Shown piece after piece: positions 31,982 to 41,588 of a DNA stretch of 64,000 nucleotides; position 1 is the stretch's first letter; each line of letters begins with the position of its first letter. The DNA is taken from the NCBI RefSeq assembly GCF_003258595.1, contig NZ_QHHQ01000006.1, positions 62,001 to 126,000 on the forward strand, read 5' to 3'. Source of the stretch: Acuticoccus sediminis (GTDB lineage Bacteria; Pseudomonadota; Alphaproteobacteria; Rhizobiales; Amorphaceae). The notes beneath the pieces are model-generated. The model saw nothing but the letters and a program-made list of their open reading frames with translations. It made no database searches and was not told the DNA's origin. The translations under genes were made by a program, and so were the position numbers.

Positions 31982-34510
31982 ATGGTCGGTTTAGGCCTTG
32001 GCCCGATCCGGGGGGTGCCGTTCAGCCCGTCGGTCGCCAGTCTGAACGTGGCGGAATCCACGTTCATCCCGGCGGACGTGAAGTTGATGTACCTGAAGGG
32101 ATACGCAACGGAGGCTGACGGCGGCGCTCATTCCGTTCGCCGCGTGTCGAGCGAACCATCCCATCCGGGAAAGCTGCGCACTTCGGACCGGTTCCTGCCC
32201 GATGGGACCGTGAATGCGGCCAATGGCGGGTGGTGGGAGATCGCGGAGCCGATGCCCTCGCCGGAGATGTTCGGCGCCGTCGGCGACGGCATCGCCGACG
32301 ACACCGCGGCCATTTTCAACTGGCTGTCCTATGGCGGCGGGCGGGCGGACGATGGCGGCAAGGTCTACCTGTTCGATCCGATCCTGCTGACGACGCCGGC
32401 GTCGGTGATCTGCGCGCGTGGGGCGACGTTCAAGCTACGCTCCGGATGGTCCAGCTGGTCTGGGGAAGCCGGGCACATCGAGGTGCGGGCCGACTTCTCC
32501 TGGCAGGGCGGGCGGTTCGATGGTTCCCGTGCCAACACCGATACCATGGCGGGGCTGCTGGACATTCTCGGCACCAGTGCGGCCGATGAATCGCTGAACC
32601 AGTACAAGGCCGCCATCTTCGCGCGGGCGACCAGCGACATCGAAGTCGATCTTCGGGATATCGAGATCGTCGACCAGGTCAATCTCGCGATCTACTGCAA
32701 GGGCTCGGAGACGGCGGGTGTGTCGGGTGTCATCGACGACATCCGGGCCGAACGCTGCGGTCTGGCCTACCGGTTCGATCGATGCCGTGACCTCTACATC
32801 GGGACGATCGGGGCGCAGGACATCGACAATCGTCTGGCCGACGACAACGACGTGTTCTTCCCGGCCTTCTTCCATGTCGTGCACATGTTGCGGTCGGTGA
32901 ACTGCCCGGTCCAGCGGATCGAGATCGACAATGTGACCGGACGGGCAGGGAGACACGGCACGTCTTCTGCTTTCATGAACGGCATCACCTGGGTGGGGAA
33001 TGTCCGCTGCCCGATCCACTGTGCCTCGATCCACGGGATGGGGGCGGCGGCCGGGCAGCCGTCAGACTACGGCGGGCAGACCGTTCGCGAGGTCGTCTCG
33101 ATGCTCGGCGTGTCGTGGATCTCCAACGACAGCGCGACGCGGTTCGACGAGTTCTCGTTCTTCGGCACGGCGACGCAGGGCATCGAGGTCATCACCGATT
33201 TCGACATCAGCTTTGGCCGCATGCTGCTCTGGTCGGACGGCGGCCGGCAGAACGTGCTGTCGGGGAGCTCGGCGATCAATGCGCACGGCGATGCGCGCCC
33301 GCCGGAGAATGTCGGCAACGGGCGGCACAAGCGCAACGGCCGCATCTCCTTCAGCGAGCTCATCATTCGCGGGCAGTGGCACTACGGCATCTGGGCGCGC
33401 AAGAACACCATCGAAGTCGGCGTGTGTTCGATCCGCGAGTGCCGCGCCGACCCGATCCTGCTCGACAATGACGGGCAGATCGAGTTCGAGGGGTCGGTGG
33501 CGCCGCAGCGTCCGTCGGTCATCATTCACGACGCGGACATCGCCTTCTGCGGTGGTCAGGTGCGCGTCGTCTCCGGCGAACGGCTCGAGATTCATTCCGG
33601 ACGAATTTCAGACAACTGTCAGCGCTCGGGCTACGACGATCCGACCCTATCAGGGACGGCGTTCACGCGCACACACGGTGTGGCCTACGACGCCTCCGAG
33701 AGTAGCTCCGGTGTCGTCGACCGGATCTACATCGGACCGGACGTCCAGACGGAACCGCTTGCGCCAGCGGTCGATGCCTCGACCGGCATTTCCTTCATGC
33801 CGGGGCCGCCGGTGCGGGGGTCGGAGACGACGGTTCCGGAGCTGGAACTCTACTATGGCTTCATCACGGCGACGGAGCCGTCCCGTATCCACCTGGGACA
33901 GAAGCTGCTGCTCAAGAATCTCAACGGGACGACAGATGTCACGGTCTGGCCGGTCTACAACTCCGGCGACGTCTTCCTGGTGGAAGTGGCGGACGCCGAC
34001 AAGGCGATCAGCTGGAGCGCCGCTGGTCACCTGACCGCGCTGTCCGGCACCTGGAACCACCTCCTCGGCGACGAGGAGGTCGACGGGACCGGCGGCAACC
34101 TTCTCAACGATCTGGATGGTCCAGCCTACGTCAGCACGCCGTACGGGGTTCTGCGCTTCCAGAACATCCGAAACGACGACGCGTTCTACATCGACGAGAC
34201 GACGGACTGGGGCACCGCCGCCGTCTACACGGTGTCGCAGTCCTTTTCCAATGCGGCGCTGCAGGTGATCGACGCGGGGTTCACCTATGCGGAGAGCCAA
34301 GTGTCGGACTATGCGGTCAAGAATGCCAGCGTGCTTTCGCCGTCGGCCGGAATCCTCGGGCTGAGCAACTATAACGTCGCACAACTTCCGGCGCCGGCCG
34401 GGCATTCCGGGAGCGTCGTCTATGTGGCCGACGAGACGGGCGGTGCGGTGCTGGCCTTCTCCGACGGCGCCAACTGGCGGCGGGTTACGGATCGCGCGGT
34501 CGTGACCTAG
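31982..34510 (+). CDS. Beta-helix tailspike, possible polysaccharide depolymerase
   Basis: 842 aa. The start of a pectate-lyase-type tailspike is clear: MFGAVGDGIADDTAAIFNWL near residues 93-112, followed by right-handed beta-helix turns (IEVDLRDIEIVDQVNLAIYC and similar) to about residue 590. A receptor-binding-like tail follows, with a C-terminal phage motif (YNVAQLPAPAGHSGSVVYVA ... LAFSDGANWRRV). Phage tailspikes of this design bind and often cut capsule or O-antigen. ATG 31982 gives MVGLGLGPIRGVPFSPSVAS. It is separated by 235 bases from the endolysin and ends in a strong terminator just before the exopolysaccharide locus. I cannot tell whether it is carried by the GTA or is a phage remnant. 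Confidence 0.85.
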   Translation: MVGLGLGPIRGVPFSPSVASLNVAESTFIPADVKLMYLKGYATEADGGAHSVRRVSSEPSHPGKLRTSDRFLPDGTVNAANGGWWEIAEPMPSPEMFGAVGDGIADDTAAIFNWLSYGGGRADDGGKVYLFDPILLTTPASVICARGATFKLRSGWSSWSGEAGHIEVRADFSWQGGRFDGSRANTDTMAGLLDILGTSAADESLNQYKAAIFARATSDIEVDLRDIEIVDQVNLAIYCKGSETAGVSGVIDDIRAERCGLAYRFDRCRDLYIGTIGAQDIDNRLADDNDVFFPAFFHVVHMLRSVNCPVQRIEIDNVTGRAGRHGTSSAFMNGITWVGNVRCPIHCASIHGMGAAAGQPSDYGGQTVREVVSMLGVSWISNDSATRFDEFSFFGTATQGIEVITDFDISFGRMLLWSDGGRQNVLSGSSAINAHGDARPPENVGNGRHKRNGRISFSELIIRGQWHYGIWARKNTIEVGVCSIRECRADPILLDNDGQIEFEGSVAPQRPSVIIHDADIAFCGGQVRVVSGERLEIHSGRISDNCQRSGYDDPTLSGTAFTRTHGVAYDASESSSGVVDRIYIGPDVQTEPLAPAVDASTGISFMPGPPVRGSETTVPELELYYGFITATEPSRIHLGQKLLLKNLNGTTDVTVWPVYNSGDVFLVEVADADKAISWSAAGHLTALSGTWNHLLGDEEVDGTGGNLLNDLDGPAYVSTPYGVLRFQNIRNDDAFYIDETTDWGTAAVYTVSQSFSNAALQVIDAGFTYAESQVSDYAVKNASVLSPSAGILGLSNYNVAQLPAPAGHSGSVVYVADETGGAVLAFSDGANWRRVTDRAVVT

Positions 34511-34533
34511 CGGTCGTGAACGTTGGAAACTGC

Positions 34534-34573
34534 AAAAGGGGTCGGGAGCCAGCTGGCTCCCGACCCCTTTTTT
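34534..34573. terminator. Strong palindromic terminator after the tailspike gene
   Basis: A perfect 38-base palindrome (34534-34571, centre AG|CT at 34552/34553) begins AAAAGGGGTCGGG and ends in CCCCTTTTTT. The A-run and T-run make it able to stop transcription from both sides. It marks the right border of the GTA/tailspike region. Confidence 0.93.
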
Positions 34574-35567
34574 GCGTTTCGGCCCGTAGCCAAAGTTTGG
34601 CGAGACGTGGCGAGGGGAGGGCACGCCCGCCGGCGGGGTGATCCGTGCGTTGATGTCGGCGTTGCCGCCCCGGTGTTGCGACGGAATTGTGGCCGGGCCC
34701 ATGTCCGGACGTCCGGTGCCAAGAGCCGCCATCGGCATCGAGCCTGCAACTCCGCCCGAGGGTGGTTGAGGGCAAGTCGCGGTCGCCTCGACTGGATTCC
34801 GGTTAACGGGCCACCCGGTCGCCGACCTGTTGGGCCGACCGTATCGCCGGTCGCGGGCGCCCGAACGGGCATGGCAATTGTGAGACCTGTGAACGGCCGG
34901 GGAGCGCGGGGAGGCCGGTTGCCGGGAACCGTGTTTCCGCGTCGGCGTTGCCTTCCGTGCAATACAGCAAGGCGGCGCAGGCGGGACGCGTGCAATGTTT
35001 TCCGAATTACAGAGGGTTGGCCCCGAGCCGAAGCAGAATGCCGTTTTGACCTGCGGTCCTGGGGCTCGCCCCACTTTAGCCGCCATTGAGTAATGCGTTC
35101 GCCCTGAGTCAGCGGCACTATGGGAAGAATGAGGCCGAAAGCGTAAATATCGAATACCACTCGGAAAACAGCCTGCTCACACAATCTTGATGCTGACGTA
35201 TTGCTGTTTTACGTGAGTCACACTGGACGCACTGGCCCGAAAACCCATGGGTGCGGAACTCAAAGTTCGGTCACTTCGGGAATCACGCGCAAGATACAAA
35301 AATCTCTAAAATTTAATGTCCGCGATAAAAATTCCGCAAAATTTGGTGGACTTGCACTATTTCACCGATTTCGATCGTGGTTAATCTTTGATGGCAGCCG
35401 GGCTCGTTAGCGGTCGCCTGCGACGGTCAGCCAAAGGTTCGTATGCAAGTGTTCTTGCCGATCCGAAGCTGACTGCAGCTTTGTAGGGCGTTTTGCCTGA
35501 ACATATAAAGTTGTTGCGTTTGGTGATTGTTGAGAGCTCTAAGAAATTACATTATTTTGAGGTTAAA
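34574..35567. other. Non-coding control region before the exopolysaccharide locus
   Basis: About 990 bases without a convincing gene. Short ORFs on both strands lack ribosome sites, homology and codon bias. Base composition falls from GC-rich at 34600-34980 to clearly AT-rich at 35140-35570, unlike the rest of the window. The AT-rich half holds phased A-tracts and presumably the promoter of the XRE regulator and perhaps of the operon behind it. Confidence 0.7.
35298..35344. promoter_or_regulatory. Phased A-tracts, predicted intrinsic DNA bend
   Basis: A-runs lie at 35298-35302, 35308-35311, 35327-35331 and 35338-35341. Their centres are 9.5, 19.5 and 10.5 bases apart, close to whole helical turns. 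Two identical AAAATTT elements (35308-35314 and 35338-35344) are exactly 30 bases apart. In GC-rich alphaproteobacteria such AT-rich bends upstream of exopolysaccharide genes are typical targets of MucR/Ros- or H-NS-like silencers. That link is inference. Confidence 0.55.
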
Positions 35568-36014
35568 GTGTCTCTCTTGTCCGCGAATGATGACACGATT
35601 GTTGGTCAAGTGCACAAGCCGAAAGCCACGCGCTCGACCACAGAAATTGACGCGCATGTCGGCTCCATGGTCAAAATCCGGCGGATCGAGCTGGATATGA
35701 CGCAGGAGAAGCTCGCCAACATGTTGGGGATCACGCCCCAGCAACTCCAAAAGTACGAGCGGGGGACCAACCGGATCGGCGCCAGCCGCCTGTATCGGAT
35801 CTCGGTCATCCTCGATGTTCCGATCCAGTATTTCTTCCGGAACATGGATCAAATTCAGCACGCGATGGACGACGACGGGCCGGATAACTTCCTGGCTGTT
35901 GCGCTCGGCGACGCTGCGACCTTCCGACTCCTGCGGATGTTTGCCAATGTCCGGGATCCCGCGTTGAAGCGCCGAATACTGAGCCTCGTCGAGGTCGTCA
36001 TCGGCGAAGATTGA
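35568..36014 (+). CDS. XRE-family transcriptional regulator (PraR-like)
   Basis: 148 aa from GTG 35568, chosen because GAGG lies five bases upstream. The frame is open back to TTG 35493, so a longer form is possible. The helix-turn-helix spans about residues 31-90 (IDAHVGSMVKIRRIELDMTQ, LANMLGITPQQLQKYERGTN, RIGASRLYRISVILDVPI), followed by a short C-terminal helical region. This HTH type with a small tail is common in rhizobia, where PraR controls biofilm and surface polysaccharide genes. It stands 44 bases before the polysaccharide co-polymerase and is a good candidate local regulator. Confidence 0.85.
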   Translation: MSLLSANDDTIVGQVHKPKATRSTTEIDAHVGSMVKIRRIELDMTQEKLANMLGITPQQLQKYERGTNRIGASRLYRISVILDVPIQYFFRNMDQIQHAMDDDGPDNFLAVALGDAATFRLLRMFANVRDPALKRRILSLVEVVIGED

Positions 36015-36058
36015 TCTAGCCGATTCTTTACTGACATTTACGTTACGAACATTGGTGC

Positions 36059-38452
36059 ATGAATCCGATGAGTGGCGATACGCTGCGGCTCGGACGCGTG
36101 CTCAGAACGTGCCTGAGACGCCTCCCCATAGTCATTGTCTTTACTGGTCTGGTGACGGCTGCAGCGTTTGTTGTGCTGCAGCATCTCCCGCCCGTTTATT
36201 CTGCCCGTTCCGTCGTCTGGCTGGGTAGCCGAGAGTCTGCGATCCTCGCGTCGCAGTCGGCATGGTCGACGGTGGGGCGCGTCACCGGGAGCGTGGAAGA
36301 CGGCCGTACAGTCGCGGCCGTGCTGTCCTCGGTCCCGGTGCTGCGCCGGGTTGCCATTTCCCTGAAGCTCTACGAGCGGCCGGAGGCTCTCGAGTCCCGC
36401 TTTTCGGCCTTCGTCGGCTCGCTTCAGGACAGTTTTTTCCCTTCGGAGGCGCAGGCGGAACCGGCGTCTCACGATCCATCACAGCCCATCGAAGTCTCTT
36501 CGCTCCAGTCCGATATCTTGAGCCAGAGCGCGTTCGGTGCGGTCGACGGGTCGGTTGAGACGCCGGATCCGCTGGATCCCAACGCCGACCCTGCCGAGCT
36601 CGAGCAGATGGAGGCGGCCCTGCGTTTCGCCGTGGCCGCAATCGCCGACAAGCTCGATGTCACCATCGACACCCGCTCGGAGATCGCCATCATCTCCTTC
36701 AGCGCGCCGGATGCAGAACTCGCCGCGCGCGTCGTGAACGAGGTTCCGAAGGCGTTCGCCGCGGAGCGCCGGGCTCGTATGCGGGACGGCTCCACTGGTG
36801 CCGCCAAGTGGCTCGCCGAGCGCGTCGAAGATGCCCGCCGCGACGTCGCCGCGACCGAGCAGAAGATCGAGCGCGTGCGGGCCGAGCACGGCCTCTTCGC
36901 CGATACCAAGGACAGTGAGGCGCAGCAGCTCATCACACGTCTTTCGGCCGAGGCCGACGCGGCGCGCACCCGCCTTCTCGACGCCCAGGTGAAGCTCGAC
37001 CGCGGCCGCGCCGAGGTCGACAGCAACGCCACCAACACCACGCTCTTCACCTCCGCCGTGATGGATCGGCTCATTGCCCTGCGCGCCGACGCGGTCGGCA
37101 AGCGCCGCGAGTTCCTGACGCGGGTCAGCGAAGAGCATGGCGTCGTGCGCGACATCGACGCCAAGATTGCCGGCCTCGACAAGGACATCAACGCCGAGAA
37201 GCATCGCCTGCTGGGCGACTTCGAGGTGGAGGTGGCCACCGCCGAGGCCGCGGTCAAGGCGGCGGACACACGTCTCGAGAACGCGCGCAAGCAGTTCGCG
37301 ACGGCGATGGAGAGCAACGCCGAGGCGGAGGCGTCGATCGCCTCCCTGCAGCGTGACCTCGATGCCGACCGCGCGCACTACCGCAGCCTTCTCGGGCGCC
37401 TGCAGGAGGCCCGTCAGGTCGCGCAGGTCGAGGACGACGGCATCAGCGTCATCCAGGCCGCTCTGCCCTCGAAGACGCCCTCCATCATCGGCCCGCCGCT
37501 GCTCGTGACGCTGGCCGGCTTTGCCTCCTTCTTCTTCGGCATGGCCGTCGTCGCGCTGCTCGCCATCATCGACCGCCGGATCGTTCATCCGGACCAGGTG
37601 CGCGCGGCCGGGCTCAGCACGATCGTCAGCGCCCCCCGTGTCCCGAAGAGCGGCCGAAGCAGCCGGCGGCCGGCCTTCATGTTCAAGGACGCGATCCGCC
37701 GCCTGTTCGCGACGACCCTTTACCGAGGCGTCAACGCAGACATGAAGCGGACGGTGCTGGTGACCTCCGGCTCGACCAACGAAGGCAAGACCACGGTCGC
37801 CCGTGCGCTCGCCACCTTCGCCGCGGCGACTGGTACGTCGACCGTGCTGGTGGAGGGCGATCTGCGCCGGCCCGGCCGGCACAACCGGCAGCTGCCGCGC
37901 ACCAACACTGGCGTGGTGGGCCTCATCGAAGGGCGTGCGACGCTCGACGAGGTCCTCATTCCCGAGGTGGACGACGGCCCCGCCGTCCTGCCCGTGACCA
38001 TCCCCGCGCAGCATTCGACCGAGCTCCTGGCGTCGGCGAACATGCGGGAAATCCTGAAGGAGCTGCGGGAGCGTTACGACTTCGTCGTGATCGACACCCC
38101 GCCGCTCTGCCTCGCGCCCGATTGCGAGCTCCTGGCACCCTATGCCGATGCCGTGGTGTTCGTGATCCGGCACGGCTCGTCGACGATCGATCGCACGCAT
38201 CGCTCGCTCGATCTCCTGGAGACGGCGTCCTCGCCCCAGCCTGTGGCGTTCGTCAACCGGGCCGACTCGCGGTTCTTCCGCGAAACCTACGGTCCCGGCG
38301 CCAGTGCGTACCCCGCGCAGCTGCGCTCGACCGGAAAATACTCGTGGCGGACGTCATTGTTCGGCCGCCGCGCGGTGGGTCAGTCCTCGGCCCCCAACCA
38401 TCGCTTCCTGTCCTTCACGAAAAGAGATTTCGCCAAGGAGCTTCATTCATGA
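36059..38452 (+). CDS. Polysaccharide co-polymerase / bacterial tyrosine autokinase (Wzz-BY-kinase)
   Basis: 797 aa inner-membrane protein controlling chain length and export, ExoP/Wzc-like. TM1 is near residues 23-44 (LPIVIVFTGLVTAAAFVVL). A large periplasmic part with coiled coils spans about 215-470, and TM2 (LLVTLAGFASFFFGMAVVAL) about 480-503. The cytosolic BY-kinase has Walker A GSTNEGKTT at 571-579, Walker A' VEGDLRRP near 600 and Walker B FVVIDTPP near 675. The C-terminal tyrosine cluster is sparse (Tyr in RETYGPGASAYPAQ and GKYSW), so autophosphorylation may be limited. Its stop overlaps the ATG of rfbF, tying chain control to sugar synthesis. Confidence 0.92.
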   Translation: MNPMSGDTLRLGRVLRTCLRRLPIVIVFTGLVTAAAFVVLQHLPPVYSARSVVWLGSRESAILASQSAWSTVGRVTGSVEDGRTVAAVLSSVPVLRRVAISLKLYERPEALESRFSAFVGSLQDSFFPSEAQAEPASHDPSQPIEVSSLQSDILSQSAFGAVDGSVETPDPLDPNADPAELEQMEAALRFAVAAIADKLDVTIDTRSEIAIISFSAPDAELAARVVNEVPKAFAAERRARMRDGSTGAAKWLAERVEDARRDVAATEQKIERVRAEHGLFADTKDSEAQQLITRLSAEADAARTRLLDAQVKLDRGRAEVDSNATNTTLFTSAVMDRLIALRADAVGKRREFLTRVSEEHGVVRDIDAKIAGLDKDINAEKHRLLGDFEVEVATAEAAVKAADTRLENARKQFATAMESNAEAEASIASLQRDLDADRAHYRSLLGRLQEARQVAQVEDDGISVIQAALPSKTPSIIGPPLLVTLAGFASFFFGMAVVALLAIIDRRIVHPDQVRAAGLSTIVSAPRVPKSGRSSRRPAFMFKDAIRRLFATTLYRGVNADMKRTVLVTSGSTNEGKTTVARALATFAAATGTSTVLVEGDLRRPGRHNRQLPRTNTGVVGLIEGRATLDEVLIPEVDDGPAVLPVTIPAQHSTELLASANMREILKELRERYDFVVIDTPPLCLAPDCELLAPYADAVVFVIRHGSSTIDRTHRSLDLLETASSPQPVAFVNRADSRFFRETYGPGASAYPAQLRSTGKYSWRTSLFGRRAVGQSSAPNHRFLSFTKRDFAKELHS

Positions 38453-39228
38453 AAGTAGGCATTCTCGCCGGCGGTAAAGGTACGCGCCTTGCCGAAGAGA
38501 CCAGTGTTCGTCCCAAGCCCATGGTTGAAATCGGGGGACGTCCGATCCTCTGGCATATCATGTCGATCTACTCGTCGTATGGCTTCAATGATTTTGCCAT
38601 CGCGCTCGGGTACAAGGGCGACTACATCAAGAAATACTTTGCCGATTACTGTTCCCTGTCGGGGAGCCTGACGATGACCGTCGGCGGCAACGCCCCGATC
38701 ATCCGTCACGACGCCGACCACGCGCCCTGGAACGTCGACCTCATCGAGACCGGCGACGAGACGCTCACCGGCGGACGGATCAAGCGGCTGAAGCCGTTCC
38801 TCGGCGACGGCACGTTCATGCTCACCTGGGGCGACGGCGTCGCCGACATCGACCTCAACGACCTGCTGGCCTTCCATCGCTCGCACGGCAAGCTCGCGAC
38901 GGTCACCGCGGTCCGCCCGCCGGCCCGCTACGGCCACATGACCTTCGACGGCGACCGCGTCGTCTCCTTCGAGGAGAAGCCGCAGACCGCGGAAGGCTGG
39001 ATCAACGGCGCCTTCTTCGTCCTCGAGCCGGAGGTGCACGACTACATCGAAGGCGACAACGTGATGTTCGAGCACGCGCCGCTGATGAACCTCGCCCGGG
39101 ACGGCCAGCTGATGGCCTATCGCCACGAAGGCTTCTGGGCCGCGATGGACACCCTTCGCGACAAGCACAATCTCGAAACGCTCTGGAACTCCGGGGAACG
39201 TCCTTGGGCCCAGTGGGAGGCGGCGTGA
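38449..39228 (+). CDS. rfbF: Glucose-1-phosphate cytidylyltransferase
   Basis: 259 aa. Makes CDP-glucose from glucose-1-phosphate and CTP, the entry to CDP-linked deoxy and branched sugars. The nucleotidyltransferase start is MKVGILAGGKGTRLAEETSV with the RPKPMVEIGGRPILWHIM substrate segment; LTWGDGVADIDL and GWINGAFFVLEP are typical of RfbF/DdhA. ATG 38449 overlaps the kinase stop (ATGA); earlier in-frame codons lie inside the kinase gene. CDP-glucose 4,6-dehydratase (RfbG) is not in the window, so the pathway must be completed elsewhere or diverge. Confidence 0.94.
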   Translation: MKVGILAGGKGTRLAEETSVRPKPMVEIGGRPILWHIMSIYSSYGFNDFAIALGYKGDYIKKYFADYCSLSGSLTMTVGGNAPIIRHDADHAPWNVDLIETGDETLTGGRIKRLKPFLGDGTFMLTWGDGVADIDLNDLLAFHRSHGKLATVTAVRPPARYGHMTFDGDRVVSFEEKPQTAEGWINGAFFVLEPEVHDYIEGDNVMFEHAPLMNLARDGQLMAYRHEGFWAAMDTLRDKHNLETLWNSGERPWAQWEAA

Positions 39229-39230
39229 CC

Positions 39231-41588
39231 ATGCGCGTACTCGTTACCGGACACCGCGGCTACATCGGCACGGTCCTCACCCCCATGCTCGCCGCCGCCG
39301 GGCATGACGTCGTCGGCCTCGACAGCGACCTCTACGAGCGCTGCACGTTCGCGCCGGGCGGCGAGATGCCGGTGGTCCCGACCATCCGCAAGGACATCCG
39401 CGACGTCGAGGTCTCCGACTTCCTCGGCTTCGATGCGGTGCTGCACCTGGCGGCCCTGTCGAACGATCCGCTCGGTGATTTCCGCCCGGAAACCACCCAT
39501 GCGATCAACTACGAAGGCACGATGAAGGTCGCGCGCGCCGCCAAGGCCGCCGGCGTCAGCCGCTTCGTCTTCTCCTCGTCATGCTCGAACTACGGCGCGA
39601 GCGGGCCGGACATGATCGACGAGACGGGCATGTTCAACCCCGTCACGCCGTACGGGCAGAGCAAGGTCGCCTCCGAGTACGGGCTGACCGAGCTCGCCGA
39701 CGACGACTTCACGCCGACCTTCCTGCGCTCGGCGACCGCCTATGGCGTGTCTCCGCGCATCCGCTTCGACCTGGTGCTCAACAACCTCGTCGCCTGGGCG
39801 GTGACGACCGGCAACATCCACATGAAGTCGGACGGGACGCCCTGGCGTCCGATCACACATATCGAGGATATCTCGCGGGCCTTCCTCGCGGTGCTCCATG
39901 CGCCGCGCGAGAACGTCCACTGCGAGGCGTTCAACGTCGGCCGTACCGAGCACAACTACCAGATCAGCGAACTCGCCCAGATCGTCGCCAGCGTGGTGCC
40001 GGGCTGCGAGGTGACCTTCGCGGACGGCGCCGGCCCGGACAAGCGGTCCTATCGCGTCAACTGCGACAAGATCCGCCTGTGGCTGCCCGAGTTCGAGCCA
40101 CAGTGGGACGCGCTGAAGGGTGCGCAGAGCATCTACAACGCCTACAAGGAAGCCGACCTCACGCTCGAGAAGTTCGAGGGCCCGGTCTACCAGCGCATCG
40201 GTCACATCAAGTCGCTGATCGCCGGCGGGATCATCGACGAGTCCCTGAAGCACCTGCCCGGCCGCCCCGCCGAGGCGGAAGAGGGGAGCGCCAGCGCGAC
40301 GGCGAAATTCGCTGCCGACGCCGCCGCGACCACCTGCGCCGTCTGCTGCGAGGCGGGCCTGAAGCCGATCGTCGACCTCGGCCTGATGCCGCGCTCCGAC
40401 GGTCTGCTGGTGCCGCCGCTCGACAACATCGACGAGCAGCTCGTCCCGCTGCGGGTCGGCTTCTGCCCGAACTGCGCCACGGTGCAGCTTCTGGAGACGC
40501 GCCCGGCCGAGGAGATGTTCGGTGACGAGTACTTCTACTTCTCGTCCTACTCCGACCATCTGCTGCGCCACTCCAGCGACCACGCCGAGGAGCTGATCGA
40601 GCGCTTCGATCTCGGCCCCGACACGCTGGTCCTCGAGATCGCCTCCAACGACGGCTACATGCTGGCGAACTTCCAGCGCCAGGGCATCCCCGTGCTGGGC
40701 GTGGACCCGGCGCCGCATCCGGCCGAGGCGGCGATCGCCAAGGGCATCGACACGCGCGTCGACTTCTTCACGACGACGCTCGCCGAGACGCTGAAGGGCG
40801 AGGGGATCCGACCGCGGGTCATCATCGCCAACAATGTCGTCGCCCACGTCGCCGAGCAGAACGACCTCGTGAAGGCGATGGCGACGGTGCTCGACGACGA
40901 CGGTGTCGTGGTCGTCGAATTCCCCTACGTGCGCGACCTGGTCGAGCACTGCGAGTTCGACACCATCTACCACGAGCACCGCTGCTACTTCTCGATCCGC
41001 TCGGCCAAGACGCTGTTCGAGCGCGCCGGCCTCTATCTCGTCGACGTGAAGCGGGTGCCGATCCACGGCGGGTCGCTGCGCCTCACCTTCGCCAAGACCG
41101 AGCTCGCCGGCGACGCGGTGGAGCAGGCGCTGTCCGAGGAGGACGCCGCCGGCGTCAACACCTACGCGTACTACGAGACCTTCGCGGCCCGCGTGCGCGC
41201 GTTCCGCAAGGCGGCCCGGCAGCTCGTCGGCTCGCTCCTGGAGGAGGGCAAGAGTATCGCCGCCTACGGCGCGGCGGCGAAGGGCACGATCATGCTCAAC
41301 TACCTGGGCCTGGGGGATCGCGTGATCGCCTACGCCTGCGATCGCAACCCGCACAAGCAGGGCAAGCTCATGCCCGGCGTGCATGTGCCGATCGCCGACC
41401 CGGCGCGCCTCCTCGAGGATCGGCCGGACGCCGTGATCATCCTGCCGTGGAACTTCGCGGACGAGATTATCGGTCAGCAGACGGCCTATCTGCGCGCCGG
41501 CGGGCAGTTCATCGTGCCCATCCCGGAGCTGCGGGTCGTCGATGCGGATAGCCTCGATCGCGCCGAGGCGAGGGTAGCGGCGGAATGA
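39231..41588 (+). CDS. Fusion of NAD-dependent sugar epimerase/dehydratase and C-methyltransferase
   Basis: 785 aa in one unbroken frame. Residues 1 to about 345 are an extended SDR: GHRGYIG at 7-13, SSSCSNYG, and catalytic Tyr141-x3-Lys145 (YGQSK). After a short Ala/Glu-rich linker, residues 365-785 form a TylC/NovU-type sugar C-methyltransferase: zinc motif CAVCC (Cys369) with FCPNC, SAM-binding VLEIASNDGYML, HVAEQNDL, YHEHRCYFS, and a C-terminal AAYGAAAKGTIMLNYLG domain. These are normally separate genes. The fusion predicts coupled ketone formation/epimerisation and C-methylation of a CDP-hexose. Ends in ATGA overlap with the next methyltransferase. Confidence 0.92.
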   Translation: MRVLVTGHRGYIGTVLTPMLAAAGHDVVGLDSDLYERCTFAPGGEMPVVPTIRKDIRDVEVSDFLGFDAVLHLAALSNDPLGDFRPETTHAINYEGTMKVARAAKAAGVSRFVFSSSCSNYGASGPDMIDETGMFNPVTPYGQSKVASEYGLTELADDDFTPTFLRSATAYGVSPRIRFDLVLNNLVAWAVTTGNIHMKSDGTPWRPITHIEDISRAFLAVLHAPRENVHCEAFNVGRTEHNYQISELAQIVASVVPGCEVTFADGAGPDKRSYRVNCDKIRLWLPEFEPQWDALKGAQSIYNAYKEADLTLEKFEGPVYQRIGHIKSLIAGGIIDESLKHLPGRPAEAEEGSASATAKFAADAAATTCAVCCEAGLKPIVDLGLMPRSDGLLVPPLDNIDEQLVPLRVGFCPNCATVQLLETRPAEEMFGDEYFYFSSYSDHLLRHSSDHAEELIERFDLGPDTLVLEIASNDGYMLANFQRQGIPVLGVDPAPHPAEAAIAKGIDTRVDFFTTTLAETLKGEGIRPRVIIANNVVAHVAEQNDLVKAMATVLDDDGVVVVEFPYVRDLVEHCEFDTIYHEHRCYFSIRSAKTLFERAGLYLVDVKRVPIHGGSLRLTFAKTELAGDAVEQALSEEDAAGVNTYAYYETFAARVRAFRKAARQLVGSLLEEGKSIAAYGAAAKGTIMLNYLGLGDRVIAYACDRNPHKQGKLMPGVHVPIADPARLLEDRPDAVIILPWNFADEIIGQQTAYLRAGGQFIVPIPELRVVDADSLDRAEARVAAE

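Noticed and set aside
14804-34573. Prophage instead of GTA
   Set aside because: No integrase, repressor, replication gene or att repeat seen; TerL to g15 match the domesticated GTA order, including g3.5, g10.1 and the TIM-barrel megatron. The tailspike/endolysin end remains less certain.
34523-35089. ORF of 188 codons downstream of the tailspike
   Set aside because: It begins inside the terminator palindrome, lacks a ribosome site and gives a Gly/Arg-rich product with no recognisable family.
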